Positions 9,796 to 21,591 are shown, counted from the first letter of the stretch. The stretch: DNA of 64,000 nucleotides from Nymphaea colorata (GCF_008831285.2 NC_045148.1:23006283-23070282), one strand, 5' to 3'. Notes: generated by a model not told the origin, from the sequence alone. Program-made: numbers and translations.

Positions 9796-10160
9796 CAAGT
9801 AAATTAATTAATTTAATTTTTTCATTAGTACAACTTAATAAAAAAATGTATGATTGAGTGTTTTTCCCATGTGCTCCAGTATTATAAACATGTCACGTCA
9901 CAAATATTGATGAGAAAATTCAAGTCAATGACAGAAGCATGGAAAACAAAAAGAAAGCAGCAACTTGAATGTAGCTAGTCTATAAAACAGACAAAAGAGC
10001 GTGGAAGCCAGGGCTGGATGTCATTTTATATTAAAGCCACTTGCTGTCGTGCTGTCTAAAGTGAAGGGAGTGAGAGCGCCATTGCATCTACTCTACAACT
10101 GACAAGCCAACCATGTGGGGGTGGAGCTACTTGTCAACGGTAATCTAATTGTTGCAGCGT
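9796..10160. other. Upstream region of the CNL pseudogene
   Basis: Non-coding DNA between repeat R2b and the resistance-gene relic. It presumably contains promoter sequence, but only the TATA-like element just downstream can be pointed to. Confidence 0.4.
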
Positions 10161-10164
10161 GGTC

Positions 10165-10177
10165 TTTATATTTAAAT
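10165..10177 (+). promoter_or_regulatory. Possible TATA box of the CNL pseudogene
   Basis: TTTATATTTAAAT lies about 80 bases upstream of the preferred ATG at 10,254, a plausible distance for a TATA box plus a short leader. Assigned by position only. Confidence 0.35.
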
Positions 10178-10253
10178 GTTTGACTTTCTTCCCCACCACT
10201 TGAAAATTGCTTCTCTTCCTATTGCTCTTCCATCAACTGAGAAACCAGCGAAG

Positions 10254-13200
10254 ATGGCACTAGTAGTCGATGCAGTTGCAGAAACAGTTATTTCTAATCT
10301 CTTGGGGTCTGTAACCAGTTTATTGAAAGACAAGGTGGACCTCATCTTGAATGCCAAAGATGAACTCAAGAAGCTCCTGAGGAAGCTTGAAGGCTTACAG
10401 AAGACCCTTAAAGAAGTAGATCGCATGCCCTTTTTCAGCAACGAGCGCGACAAAGATCAGGAGGGAGAGCTGAAGGATGCTTTTTATGATGCCCAGGACA
10501 TCATCGAGCAATACCGAATCATAATTGAGCTCAGCAAAAGGGATAATGGTTCTATGTCTTCATGGAACAAGGTAAGAAAGCCCTGGATCACTCTGTGCTC
10601 CTGCTTTAAAGAACGTGTATCTGCTTCCTACCAACTTGGAAATGAAACTAGAAGCATCAACGAAAAGCTTGATGAAATAGAAGAAAATAGTAAAATGATG
10701 GATTTTCTCAACACAACTCCAAAAGAGAGTAGTGGTGAGGGTTCTATTGGTGGTGTACATGACAATCCTCGAGAGGTAACCCATCACATAGGTATTGTTC
10801 AACCACAGCTAGGCAGGGCAGACGATAAGGAGAAAGTAAAAGAACTCTTGTTTGATGGCTCTATAGAGAGTAGTGTCCTAGGAAAACATGGTGTTTCTAT
10901 TGTATCCATTGTAGGTCAAGGTGGGATTGGGAAAACCACCTTGCAAAAATGATCTTTAAGGAAGCCGAAGAAGAGTTTGGAAAACGTAGGTGGTGGGCTT
11001 GCGTTTCAAGAAAACCAAACCGCACAGATTTGCTGCAAAAGATACTAAAGGTCGTGTGCAAGGGATCGGAAAAAGAACTTGAGGGTGTCACTTCCTTAAG
11101 TGACTTATGCACACGACTACAGAGTGAGCTTTCAAAGAGCAGGTTTTTGTTGGTCTTACATGATATATGGGAATTAAGTTGGTGGGGTGGAGAGGTAGAG
11201 GACACTCTGAGAGGAGGTGCAAAGGAGAGCAAGAATTTGATCACCAGTAGATACATAGAAGTCTCTCAAGGGATTGGTGCTAAAATGCATAAACTACCAG
11301 AAATGACTTTCGAAGAAAGTTGGAGTTTGTTTCTGGATGTGGCATTGAAAGAAGAAAATGAATTGGTGAGCCACAATTTGAAAGATATTGGGAGAGGATA
11401 GTGGACAAGTGTGGTGGGTTGCCGCTTGTAGTCCAGACTATAGGGTCCTTAATGCGTACAAAAAGGATGATGGAAGATGCCTGGAATAGCATAGAAAAGA
11501 GTGGGATCTGGGAATGGAGTATGCCTGTGGTCTCATCGTCTTCCTCTCAATATGGTGACATTCTTCCTCTTAATGTTTTGTATATTGTTCCACTTATCCA
11601 AAGGATTATGAGATAGAAAGGGACTTATTGGCCATGCAATGGGTGGTGCTTGGATTGATTGAGGAAAAGAAGGGCATAGATGTGGAAGTGACAGCAAACC
11701 AATGTATTGATGATTTGATAAATAAGTGCATCATTGAAGAAACTGAAGAAGGGGATGTAAAACTGCATGACACTTTGCATGACCTTGCCTCATATATAGG
11801 TAGAAAAGAATAGTCATGCCTTTCCTACTGAGCACAACCACCATCTGTCATTACTTGATGTAGATGATGCAGAGATGCCCATGCATAATGCTTCATTGGC
11901 AGCAGATAAGTTGCGCACATTGTTCTGTGCATCCTTGCCTTCAGAACACTTCACCAACGTCAAGTGGTTGAGGGTGTTGTCTTTGGAGGAATGTGAAATG
12001 GATGAGCTGCCGAATTCCATTGAATGCCTTTCACTACTAAAGTATCTCAAACTAAGTTATTCTGATGTGAAATGGCTGCCCAGTTCAATCGAAAAACTTT
12101 GGAACTTGCAAACGTTGGATTTAAGTTATAGTAAAATTCAAGAGGTGCCCAAGGAAATAGGTAAACTGTGCAACTTGAGGTATCTTGGGCTGGAAGGTAC
12201 AGAGGAATTGAAATTTGTAGCCGAAGGCTTGGGAAAGCTTACCAATTTGTGGACCTTAAAAAGGCTTCTTTTATGCAATGACAAAGAGGATAGAAGAGGA
12301 TGCAATATTAAGGAACTAAAAGACTTGAACAACCTAACGGGAAAATTGTCCATAGAAGGTTTGGGGGGTGCTAGAAAGGAAATTAATTTAGGAGAAGCCC
12401 AATTGCTTAAGGAGAAGCATCTTCTAACTGGTTTGAAATTTGACTTTGAGAAACAACATGATGACAAAGTTGCTGATGCTTTGGAACAGAGTCATATGCT
12501 GGAGGCTTTGGAACCTCCACATTGCCTCAAGAGCTTGAAGATACGTCATTATAAAGGAGAGATGCCAACTTGGTATTTAAAGACCGACTACACCAAGCTG
12601 TGGACATTGAAGCTAGAAAATTGCCCTTTATCGGAAAAACTAATAAGCATTACTTCATTGGAAAAACTAGAGCTCACTAAATGCCCAGCAGCGTGTGAAA
12701 TAGCGAGCATGCCTTCTCCCAAATCCTTGAAGATTGGGAGCTGTGATGGACTCAACACAATTGGTCATGGCATGCCTGCCTTGGAGTCAGTGGAGGTGGA
12801 CGGATGTGGTAGACTAGAGCAAGTAGCTGATGATCACATGCCAGCTTTGAAGATGTTGAATTTGACTAATCTGAAGGCTGTGAAGCAGCTTCCTACTCAT
12901 CTTCCTTCACTTGAGGTACTGACAGTACAGTATTTGCCCAACTGGGAGGGGTGGCCAGCAATTGGATCGAGGGAAACAACAATTTCTATTGCATACTTAA
13001 GAGAGGCGGGTCTTGTAAATTGTCCAAAGATGCAAACACAAGGCTTGCTTTATGCTTTATCCGAGCAGGAGCATGAATATGAGCCTCAGCTCCAAGAATT
13101 GAGAGTGTGGGATTGCCCAAGTGCAAGATTGGGATGGAAATTGCTCAAGCAATTGCCTAACCTCACTGACTTGGGATTGGATAGGGAAGCTTTGGAATCA

Positions 13201-13644
13201 ACACTGCCATCGCCATTGCGATCAGATGTATCAACATTCCTACACAACCTTGAGAATCTAACTTTGACAGACGCAAATGTTGATGAGCTCAAATGGGGAA
13301 GGGTGCCTGAGTGGGTGTGGTGTCTCTCCCAACTAGATTCATTAGGCCTGCAAGGTTTCACTGAGGAGTTCAGCTTGGGAGGCCACTGGCAGTGTCTACA
13401 AGAACTGGTGCGTCTGGAGCTTTATGACTTTCCCAATCTCAAGTCCCTTGTGGACATCAATAATACTACTTCCCTACAAAATCATGCAGTAGCCACAACA
13501 AGTCCCACGGATGCAAAGGAACAGCTTGCTTGCCTCTTGAATCTTGAAGACCTAGTTGTTTCCTGCTGCCCCGCACTGGATCTGCCACAAGAATTAAGGG
13601 ACTCTCTTGAGGACAGGTTATGCATAGAAACAGAAAGGGCTTGA
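10254..13644 (+). pseudogene. CC-NB-ARC-LRR (CNL) disease-resistance gene, frameshifted
   Basis: CNL proteins are cytoplasmic immune receptors. The ATG at 10,254 (MALVVDAVAETVISNLLG) starts a typical coiled-coil domain; an in-frame ATG at 10,176 gives a 26-residue longer form without family character. In order: P-loop GQGGIGKTTL, kinase-2-like FLLVLHDIW (His replaces the first Asp), LITSR (RNBS-B-like), GGLPLVVQ, then an MHD-like LHDTLHDLA. An open LRR frame of 589 codons (11,875-13,644) follows, with LRVLSLEECEMDELPNSI-type repeats. One-base frameshifts lie near 10,942 (just after the P-loop) and near 11,395 (before GLPL). Stops at 11,614 and 11,811 break it further. Intronless. The long intact LRR frame suggests recent decay. 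Confidence 0.9.
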
Positions 13645-13684
13645 GGTGCTGTTATATCATGTTGAGGTGCTGTTATATCACGTT
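13642..13684 (+). repeat. Tandem duplication at the stop codon of the CNL relic
   Basis: TTGAGGTGCTGTTATATCA is present twice in direct tandem, overlapping and following the TGA stop. It is probably a small slippage duplication in the 3' UTR. Confidence 0.8.
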
Positions 13685-13689
13685 GCTGA

Positions 13690-14600
13690 AATTTTTGAGT
13701 TCATTTTTTGTCTGAAATGTCTGTGGTGTTTAAAATTGAAGACAGATTGTAACTAATTGTTTTGTTAAATATGAATTTTCGCATTTCATCGGCTCTTTTC
13801 TCTCTCTCCCTTATTTGATTTGGATCTTACAAATTTCTTATGTTATGTTTTCCATCTCCAAAAGTAGAGAGAATGTGTAAAAATCAATAGATTGCAACTG
13901 TTGTCAGCAAATGTGAACGAAGTTGGAGAGCATGTTGCCGTTTGACAGGATTTAGTCACCTTGGTGTGGTTTGTAACCATCTGGCTTAGCTTGGAAGTAG
14001 TGATTAATTTCTGATCAGATCATAATTTTCTTTTTTACTCACCCCCAAACTTGCTCTACTAATTCTTAACAGATCCAACCACCGTTTTAATTTCCATCCG
14101 CATAATTTTTTTTCTTTGTTTTTTTCTCAATAATCCATCATGATGGATTGGTTAGATGGCTGGATGAATCCGACAACCACGAATTACCCCTGTGTGTGTG
14201 TGTGTGTATCCAAGTGTGTTGGATCCATATTTAAACCTGGAAGGTAGCTAGCATAGGTGATCACCTCCTATTGTATTGCCATAAACATTGCTCTGTAAGA
14301 AGGCATGTATTCGATCATACATGATTCACCAGCCTCTGTTTGAATGAAAATTTTTAATTTATGTCACACCTTTTAATATTGTGATGAGTAAGGAGATCTC
14401 CAGCAAGTACCAGTACTTACTCTTCATTTGATTAAGCCATTATCCAGAAATATTTCAAATTTGAAAATAAATAAGACTGCTCCAAATCTGAGGATGTTAA
14501 TGAAGTGTTTGTCTCACAAAATCTAAAAAGGTTCAAGACATTGCTTTAATTTGGTTACTACATTTAGTTAGAGGTTCATCTCTTCTTAAACTTCTTTAGA
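13690..14600. other. Downstream non-coding region
   Basis: Contains the presumed 3' UTR of the CNL relic, a TC run near 13,800 and a (TG)n microsatellite at about 14,190-14,208. No coding frame or known element is supported. Confidence 0.5.
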
Positions 14601-14609
14601 GGAGTGTTC

Positions 14610-15060
14610 AATAGAAAAAAAGACAAGTATTTACTGACACATGAAAAAATATGCGTCTTAAAAATTCCTTTTTACTGATGTTTATGTCCAAGTGTCAGTA
14701 AAAGGGAAGCATTACTGATGGGTACTGTATCTTCGTTAGTAAAACTTCGTGCCTTTGGGAAGTTCCCAAAAAGAGAAGCCTATAGCGGTGACCATGGTCT
14801 GACAGAAGAAATAAGCCTATAGCAGTGTAATATCCACCGATATTGGTCCAAAGCATAGCATAGAACAACATTACTGGCGTTTCAAGGAAGAGTCAATAAA
14901 GATGTGTATCTATACGGACGGATTTGTACAAGTGAATGTTTGTTGGTTTTTTTTGGAAGAAACTACAGCGGGAAAAATGGTCACCCGTAGAGTTTAAAGT
15001 TTCATATAGGCCCATCATTACTGACGTGGCTCTTGAAGCACCTTCTGTGTGTGTGTGTAT
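14610..15060. repeat. Cluster of TTACTGA/TCAGTAA words (left, part 1)
   Basis: Words such as TTACTGACAC, TTTTTACTGATG, GTGTCAGTAAAAG, CATTACTGATGG and TTACTGACG occur in both orientations. The interspersed GAAGCCTATAGC-GTG phrase also repeats. Dense, degenerate, bidirectional short words are typical of subterminal regions of CACTA-type DNA transposons. No CACTACAAGAAA terminus was found, so the class is inferred. Confidence 0.5.
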
Positions 15061-15729
15061 CTGTATGTGTGTGTGTAGTGCACCTTATATGTCCACCACA
15101 CATGATCTGCCAAGTTGCATGCCCATAGGAGGCGAGGAGCTTTAATTACTTTCATTGCACCCAAATCTGCCTTGTCTGTGTGCGTGCACCTCTTTCATTG
15201 CAGTGTTCCTTTGTTTCTTAGTGTGTGTGTACACCTCTCCCATTGTGGTGGTCCTTTTTTATTTGGCTCAAGTTTTCCTTTTTCTTTTAACGGCTGTTTT
15301 TTCTCCTCAATAACAAGCTTTTTTCTGGTGGGAAAAAAGGAAAAGCTTGCTAGAGGAAAGCACAACCATGCATGTAACCTCTTTAATTTGAATATACGTT
15401 TAGGTTGATAATTTGTTTTACCCTTTTGATTGAGACAATGAATATTACAGCACCAACTTACCCTGTTAAACTGGACTGTTTTGTTAAACAACTCAAGCTT
15501 GGGCTTAAATTAATCTTTGATTTTGTAAATAAGTCGCATGTATTATGGGCAACAGCAAGGAGCACCAAGTTAATTACTTATGTTGCAGAAAATTTTAAGT
15601 GATCTTGAACTTGTTACTCCTAATGCATTAATGCAATAGTGGATTTATTTTTACCTTGTTATAATTCAAGAATATGCATGCTGAGTCCATGATTCTTAGT
15701 TGTTGCTCGATGTTTTAATTCATTATATA
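15061..15729. other. Intergenic, nothing supported
   Basis: Short TG-rich microsatellites (15,045-15,080) and T-rich sequence. Open frames of 65-98 codons on both strands (15,115-15,602) show no family features and no conserved composition. Confidence 0.45.
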
Positions 15730-15900
15730 AAACTGTAGTTTTACTGATGTGCAAAAATGTCAGCAAAAATACAGAAACCATCAGTAAACGTACTACTGAC
15801 AGCACAAGAAATCCGCCATTGTAGATGGTGTGCTTAAGCTTTCGTTGATAGTTTTGCAGTTCATCAGTATATGTCCACTTATACTGGCAGATATGGATGT
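15730..15900. repeat. Cluster of TTACTGA/TCAGTAA words (left, part 2)
   Basis: TTTTACTGATG, TGTCAGCAAAAA, CATCAGTAAACG and CTACTGACAG occur within 90 bases, directly before the truncated NB-ARC copy. Confidence 0.5.
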
Positions 15901-15964
15901 CAGTGGATTCCCATAGGACTTAGGAGGGGATGGGCTTAGACCGTATTTGTTTACTGCAAATGAT

Positions 15965-16800
15965 ACTGGAGGAAGTATGCAAGGGATGTGGGAGAACTTG
16001 ATGGTATCACTTTGTTGAGTGACTTGTGCACACGACTACAGAGTGAGCTCTCAAAAAGAGCAAGTCTTTATTTTTTTTTTGTCTTTAGATGATATATGGG
16101 AATTAGACTGGTGGTGGGGAGAGTACAGGACATCCTGACGGGAGGTGCAAAGGAGAGCAAGATTTTGATCAATATTAGAAAGGTATTGGGCGTCTGTGCT
16201 AAAATACATAAATTATCGGAAATGACTTTTGATGATTGTTCGAGATTGTTTATAGATGTGCCATTGAAAGAGGAAAATGAATTGGTGAGTCACAAATTGA
16301 AGGCGTTGGGAAGAGTATAGCAGACAAGTGTGGTGGGTTGCCGCTTGTAGTCCAGACCATAGTGTCCTCAATGCGTACAAAAAGGATAACGGAAGACAAC
16401 TGGAAAAGCGTTGAGAATAGGAATGAAAGATGCCTGCCCCATCGTCTTCCTCCCAATATGGAGGCATTGTTACTGGTCCCATGCTGAGCTATGATGACTT
16501 GCCAGCAACTTTGCATTTATCCAAAAGGATTATGAGATAGAAAGGGAGAGATTAGTCATGCAAGAGTGGCGCATAGATTGATTGACCAAAAGAAAGGCAC
16601 TGATGTGGAAGTGGCAGCAATCCAATGCATTGATGATCTAATAAATCAGTGTTTGATTGAAGAAACTGAATACAAAAAAATCAAATTGCATGACATTTTG
16701 CTTGACCTTGCCTCATATATAGGTGGAAAGGAATATAGACGATGCCTTTGTGTTAAAGAAAACAAATGCACAACGTTCAGGTCAATGGCCATATTGTAGC
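15965..16800 (+). pseudogene. Truncated NB-ARC fragment, relative of the 10.25-kb CNL relic
   Basis: Collinear with about 11,050-11,815 of the CNL pseudogene. It has LCTRLQSELSK-type residues, LTGGAKESKILI and ELVSHKLK, then a degenerate GGLPL region in another frame. QCIDDLINQCLIEETE and an MHD-like LHDILLDLASYIGGKE end it. There is no coiled coil, no P-loop, no LRR, and several frameshifts occur. It ends soon after SMAIL at 16,796. Either a partial tandem duplicate or a fragment carried by the CACTA-like repeats on both sides. Confidence 0.85.
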
Positions 16801-17289
16801 CGGCTGCCATCTTTTCATAAGACGTCCATTCATCTCAACTCTCTCAACTTCAACTTGCTTCAAATATCACTAAGAAAAGCTTGACATGTAGAGGAAAGGA
16901 GAGCTCGCTCTTTAATGTTGTAAATATTGCCGTTGTAATTAACTGTTGTAAAGTTGCTGTATATAAAAAAATACCTCTATGTAAAGGAGAGCGACCTGCC
17001 TTCAAACCTTCTATATCGAGCTAAAATAGACAACAATTGGCTGACGGCCACACCCATTTTTATCATGCACAACCAAAAGGAAACAAGGATAAAACCCTCT
17101 GCATTGTGGGGAAGTGTGGGTGTGCTGATGCAAACCCTCTGGACCAGGCAGAGGGTTTTCGTTTAAAACCCTCCATGGGAGGGAGAGAGATAGAGAGGGA
17201 GAAAGAGAGATTTCACTAAAAAAGAGGGTATTCATAACTGACTCGTGGAAAAGGTCGTAAAAGTCGTGACAGTAAACATTTATCTTTGT
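16801..17289. other. Intergenic with a short hairpin
   Basis: No coding frame supported. AAACCCTCTG (17,132-17,141) and CAGAGGGTTT (17,149-17,158) form a perfect 10-bp stem with a 7-base loop. Two further AAACCCTC words lie nearby (17,092 and 17,166). A GA-rich run follows at about 17,177-17,210. Confidence 0.55.
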
Positions 17290-18090
17290 TGATGCTTCCA
17301 TCTGAAAGTTAGTAAAAGGAAAGCATTACTAATCTCTAATGGATCAGTGAAGAGAAATCATTACTGACGTACAGTGAATCCCTATCACTTCTTTCCTTAT
17401 TTAGCGGTCATACGAAGAAACGTGTAGCAGTGAAATGGCTTACCCGTATAGACCTATTGCAGCGAAAACTTTAACAAACGCTTTAGTAACATCAGTGAAG
17501 ATAAATCATGACTGACGATACTTGTCAAACATCAGTAAAAGTTTGAATATATCGAGCATGGATCCACATAACTGAAAGTTCGTCGTCTTTTTTCCCTTCT
17601 GTGAAGAACCGTCTACCTGTGAGAGTAATTACGGGCATGGGTCTATGGAATAAGAACTATCATCATCCTAAGTATATGTCGGTAAAGGTCGATCATTACT
17701 GATGTCTCCATTGAAAGGTCGATCAAGATATATAGAAAATTAGCCGATTGTAGTTTTTCAGTAACGTTCTTACTTTCCATTTGTCTTCAGTAGCATTTTT
17801 CTGTAGACACTACTAAGATATTCAATCTTTAGTGACATTTTCCAAAAAAAAAAATCAGTAAAAATGTCATTTTCTTTGGTTTTCAATGCCGTTTTTTTAA
17901 AATGTCAATAAAGGTGATAACCTTTGGTGACATTGTTTGTAAACACCAGTAAAAATTTCAAATTTTTTATCTCCCACACTTGTTATTTTAATTTCAAAAA
18001 TCTAATCATTAGTGGTGTGATACTTCACATCAGTAAATGTTTTAAATTTCTTCCAATATCCTTCCTTGCCCATATTTTAAACTTTTAGTG
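17290..18090. repeat. Cluster of TCAGTAA/TTACTGA words (right)
   Basis: At least a dozen words, for example AGTAAAAGGAAAGCATTACT, CATTACTGACG, CATCAGTGAAG, CATCAGTAAAAG, TTAGTGACATT, ATCAGTAAAAATG and CATCAGTAAATG. The same vocabulary as 14,610-15,900, so the two clusters flank the NB-ARC fragment like subterminal regions of one element. Confidence 0.5.
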
Positions 18091-18225
18091 ACAGGAACAC
18101 ATTTGCGTACATACAATTCTGGCCGCCTTATTAAAATATATGTGCCTACCTCATTACCATATTTTCTCTCTCTTCCTCCTCTCTACCCGCTCAAAAGTTT
18201 GCCCCTCCCTCCCTCTCCCTTCCTT

Positions 18226-18230
18226 CTTTT

Positions 18231-18288
<58 letters not shown>
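18226..18288. repeat. TC then TA microsatellite
   Basis: An uninterrupted CT run followed by an uninterrupted TA run, with no base between. Frames across it encode Ser-Leu and Ile-Tyr runs only. Confidence 0.95.
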
Positions 18289-18292
<4 letters not shown>

Positions 18293-18299
18293 ATGCCTA

Positions 18300-19160
18300 G
18301 TTTTTCATGCTTATGTTCATTTTAAATTATTGCAAAAAATAGGATGCCAATTGCCACTTCAATTATGGATGCTAAAATTTGTCGTGATCAGTACCTTTTA
18401 TTTTCTTCTTTCTTATTTCTCATTTTCTTATTCTTATTAATTTTATAGAACATTAAGACATTAAAACAAATAATTTCCTTTTAAATAAAATGGATGACAG
18501 TCTCGAAAAAGGCCACTATCAATATGTTCTTGGTTAGTCCATTGGGATTTGCATGACTAAATGGTATTGGGCTATCCTGATCATAAAATCGAAATTCAAT
18601 GACGTATTTAAATTGTGTAGCAATACCCTGATCACGTCGATGAGTTGGATTTCAACTTCGTATTAGCTTTGGTCAAAATGAATTTGGATTAACAATTAGA
18701 AACAAAAAAAAAAGAGTACCAAATCTAGATCCGAATAGCTAGCTAATTAATCAGATGGATTCATATAGTCAATCTGAAAAAGGTGTGCTGAACCATGCAC
18801 AAGTGGACAAGTTAAGTGTTAGGTATGACAAAAATGAAAATTAAAAAAAAAGACTTTGTAAATATCAATATACAATTGACAAACAATGCGGCGCATTTTT
18901 TCGTTTCTTAATGGAAAAGTAATTCAAAACGAAAAAAAAACTTTAAATAGAATATTCAAAACGGTTAGAGAGATCATGTGCCACTAGTTTGTTCTTCACT
19001 TAGGAAATTGTTGGTCTTCATTCTAATAGCATTCACATTCTATTAGCTTACTTACCCCTGCCTGAGCTTACGCCGCCTCTATTTAGAACCCCAGATGACG
19101 TAGAGATTGGGGTTTGGGACTTTTCGGGATTTATTTAGCAGCAATCATGGGTCTTGCCAA
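18300..19160. other. AT-rich intergenic, nothing recognised
   Basis: No coding frame, RNA gene or repeat with a partner elsewhere in the window was found. Confidence 0.5.
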
Positions 19161-19164
19161 GCTG

Positions 19165-19322
19165 TAGAGAACGTGGGCTCACCACAATCCAAATTAAGTG
19201 GTAGGCAGGTTAAACTTCCAGTGTCCGCTCATGGGATGATTCTTTCGTATAAGATCAGCAACTAGGAATTAAACAAACGGAGAGACCTGCTGCAGTTGTG
19301 TATAGAGAGAGAGAGAAAGAAG
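19165..19322. repeat. Dispersed repeat R3, copy a
   Basis: Matches 20,800-20,935 through CAATCCAAATTAAG, GGCAGGTTAAACTTC, AACTAGGAATTAAA and GGAGACCTGCTG-AGTTGT, ending in a GA run. Same orientation. Family not recognised. Confidence 0.65.
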
Positions 19323-19414
19323 GCCAAGCAAGTTCAACGTTGTCTGCAATAAAAAATTCATATGCGTGTATAATATCTAAAAGGTTAGAATATCTCTCTC
19401 TCTCTCTTAAGTCC

Positions 19415-19560
19415 AACGTATTTGTTCTCAATTATTAACTTAGTTTACCTACCAATTTATTCTCAATATAATATCTAAAAGGTTAGAATATTGTTTAAAA
19501 AAAATGTTTTGAACGTTGTATTTTAATATAAGAAATTCTTCGGGTTCAACCATCGTTAGT
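19415..19560. repeat. Dispersed repeat R1, copy c
   Basis: Weaker third copy of R1 with GTTCTCAATTATTAACTTAG, ACCTACCAATTTATT, ATATCTAAAAGGTTAGA and a GGTTCAACCATCGTTAGTC end. Confidence 0.55.
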
Positions 19561-19794
19561 CACGTGTTTTTGGTCATATTATACTTTTTTCTCTCCTCTC
19601 TCTCTCTCATTGTCCCCCCTCTATATATAACCAGACCACTTGGATAAGAGACAAATATCAGACCTATTAAAATTACTTGTGAATTCCTTTTTTTTTCTTT
19701 TGTAAACCTTATAGATATGATCTTAAGAGTGATTTGATGAGAAACATATATTAGGTTCATCATTTTCTTACTTAAATAATGTTTTTTAATAGTA

Positions 19795-19995
19795 AAAAAG
19801 TGCACGGCTCTTAGAGAGAGAGGAAGGGAGGGAGAGAAATCAAAGAGATGGAGGAAGATTAACAAAGAGATAGAAAATGAGATGTTAAGAAAGAATCCAA
19901 GGGAGGGAGAGAGAAAAAGATACCTAAGAGAAAGGGAGAGTGATGAATAAAAGAGAGAGAACAAGAGAATTTGAGAGAAATCAAAAGAAGAGAAA
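19795..19995. repeat. Purine-rich tract
   Basis: About 200 bases of GA-rich sequence made of GAGAGAGAGGAAGGGAGGGAG-like runs. The 160-codon minus-strand frame over it (20,042-19,560) is Ser/Leu/Phe-rich low-complexity sequence and not a credible protein. Confidence 0.75.
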
Positions 19996-20221
19996 AAGGG
20001 ATATATATTACTCGTGCAGAAAATTGGAGACAGCCACTTCACCTGCGGTTAATTAATCTTAATTGCTTTATAAGGATTAATCGCTCTCTCAATAATTTGA
20101 TTAAAAAGCTGACACCTTTTCTTTGGAAATTGGTAATTGTAGAGTGATACATGCAAGTCTAATATATTCTTTATGGTAATATAATTTTATAATCTACACT
20201 CATTTTTCTGGTGTATTTATC

Positions 20222-20247
20222 ATATATATATATATATATATATATAA
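20222..20247. repeat. TA microsatellite
   Basis: Uninterrupted TA run followed by ATGTAGTGTTAGAGGG. Confidence 0.9.
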
Positions 20248-20616
20248 TGTAGTGTTAGAGGGTTAGCTCTAATCCTCATGGAAAACTACCCATCTAATGA
20301 AGAACAAGAACACAAAGTGAATGAAAAAGAAAGAAACATGTACAAAGGAAAGCAAAATAAATCGATTTTCAATTAATCATCTTCACCCTCTTGCAAATGA
20401 ACTAGCTACACGTTCCTTTAAATAGAGCTTCCTAATTAATTGGGTCTTGGACCGAAAACTAAAATAATAATGTCCAAGCTCAATTTAATAAATGAAAACT
20501 TATAAAAGATTCCGATAAAATCAAAATTGAATGGATCCATTCTAAGATCTGGGCTGGGTGAACTGCTCCAGCATCATTGTTCCATTCTTGGATCAGATCT
20601 GAGTGAACTGCTATCT

Positions 20617-20620
<4 letters not shown>
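20248..20620. other. Intergenic, nothing recognised
   Basis: GATCTGGGCTG/GTGAACTGCT and GATCAGATCTGAGTGAACTGCT words at 20,547 and 20,592 are a short direct repeat. No gene is supported. Confidence 0.45.

Positions 20621-20621
<1 letters not shown>

Positions 20622-20697
<76 letters not shown>
20622..20697. repeat. TC then TA microsatellite
   Basis: About 15 CT dinucleotides run straight into about 22 TA dinucleotides, then CACACACA. The longest perfect compound repeat of this kind in the window. Confidence 0.95.
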
Positions 20698-20703
<6 letters not shown>

Positions 20704-20799
20704 CACGTTGGAAACCTGCGCCAGGCTGGTTTTTGGATGTGATGTTAAAGATTAAAAGACTAGCTCTGTCCACAAATCCATCATGGATTAATTTGCCTG

Positions 20800-20938
20800 C
20801 CCTGAGCATGTGGTCTTGCCACAGTCCAAATTAAGCAGTGGGCTGGTCAAACTTCTTCTTTCTTATAAAATCATTAACTAGAAATTAAAGAAAGTTGGAG
20901 ACCTGCTGTAGTTATATTCAGATAGAGAGAGAGAGCCT
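20800..20938. repeat. Dispersed repeat R3, copy b
   Basis: Copy of 19,165-19,322, same orientation, also ending in a GATAGAGAGAGAG run. Confidence 0.65.
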
Positions 20939-21590
20939 ACAGTTGCACAACAATCTACAGTGCCATCCACACCTTTGGGGATGAAAAGATGTTCACAAAA
21001 TTGGTAAGAGTTTTTTAATAACAAATAGGTGTTTTAGACAACACGGTAGACAACCTAATTAGCTTGCGTCTATACTTATCCAATTCTTACAAGTCTTTTA
21101 AAGTTGGAAAACATGATTCCAACATGTAATGGATCAGCTAAGGTTAATATTAGAATAGAACGAGTGAGAATCATTCATGGTCCCACTACATCAAAAACTT
21201 CACCAAGATAGAAACCTTTTTTGCTAGGGAGAGATGGCTCAAAGGATAAGCAGGCAATCAATACTTTCTTTTGCAAGAGTTTGATATTGAAGGAAGTTTA
21301 ACTCTGAATACACCTGATAATTGACAAAAGAAGATGCACAAGAGGTATAAAAAAAATCCCATTAGGGCGTTTGTAGTAGACACCTTGGTTATTAAGCTCT
21401 AACCAAACATCTTATGCAAGCTAATTAAGCTGCTAGTGCACAACCATGGAAAAAAATGCTTACCAATTACTGAAGAAGTATCTCTTCTCAAATGGGCACC
21501 ACAAATCTCCATTCACTGGCAGCTTATCTACTCTTTTCCGTATACAAAAATAGGTGTTTCATGTTATTGGATCTATCAATCCATTTTGAA
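20939..21590. other. Intergenic, nothing supported
   Basis: AT-rich, with many stops in all frames. No features with partners elsewhere in the window. Confidence 0.45.
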
Positions 21591-21591
21591 C

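Noticed and set aside
10176-10253. Longer N-terminus for the CNL relic starting at 10,176
   Set aside because: The ATG overlaps the TATA-like region and adds residues without family resemblance; the ATG at 10,254 gives a typical CNL start.
17011-17301. 96-codon minus-strand frame
   Set aside because: No family features; it overlaps a hairpin and GA-rich sequence.
19560-20042. 160-codon minus-strand open frame
   Set aside because: Complement of a purine-rich GA tract; the product is almost only Ser, Leu and Phe in low-complexity runs.
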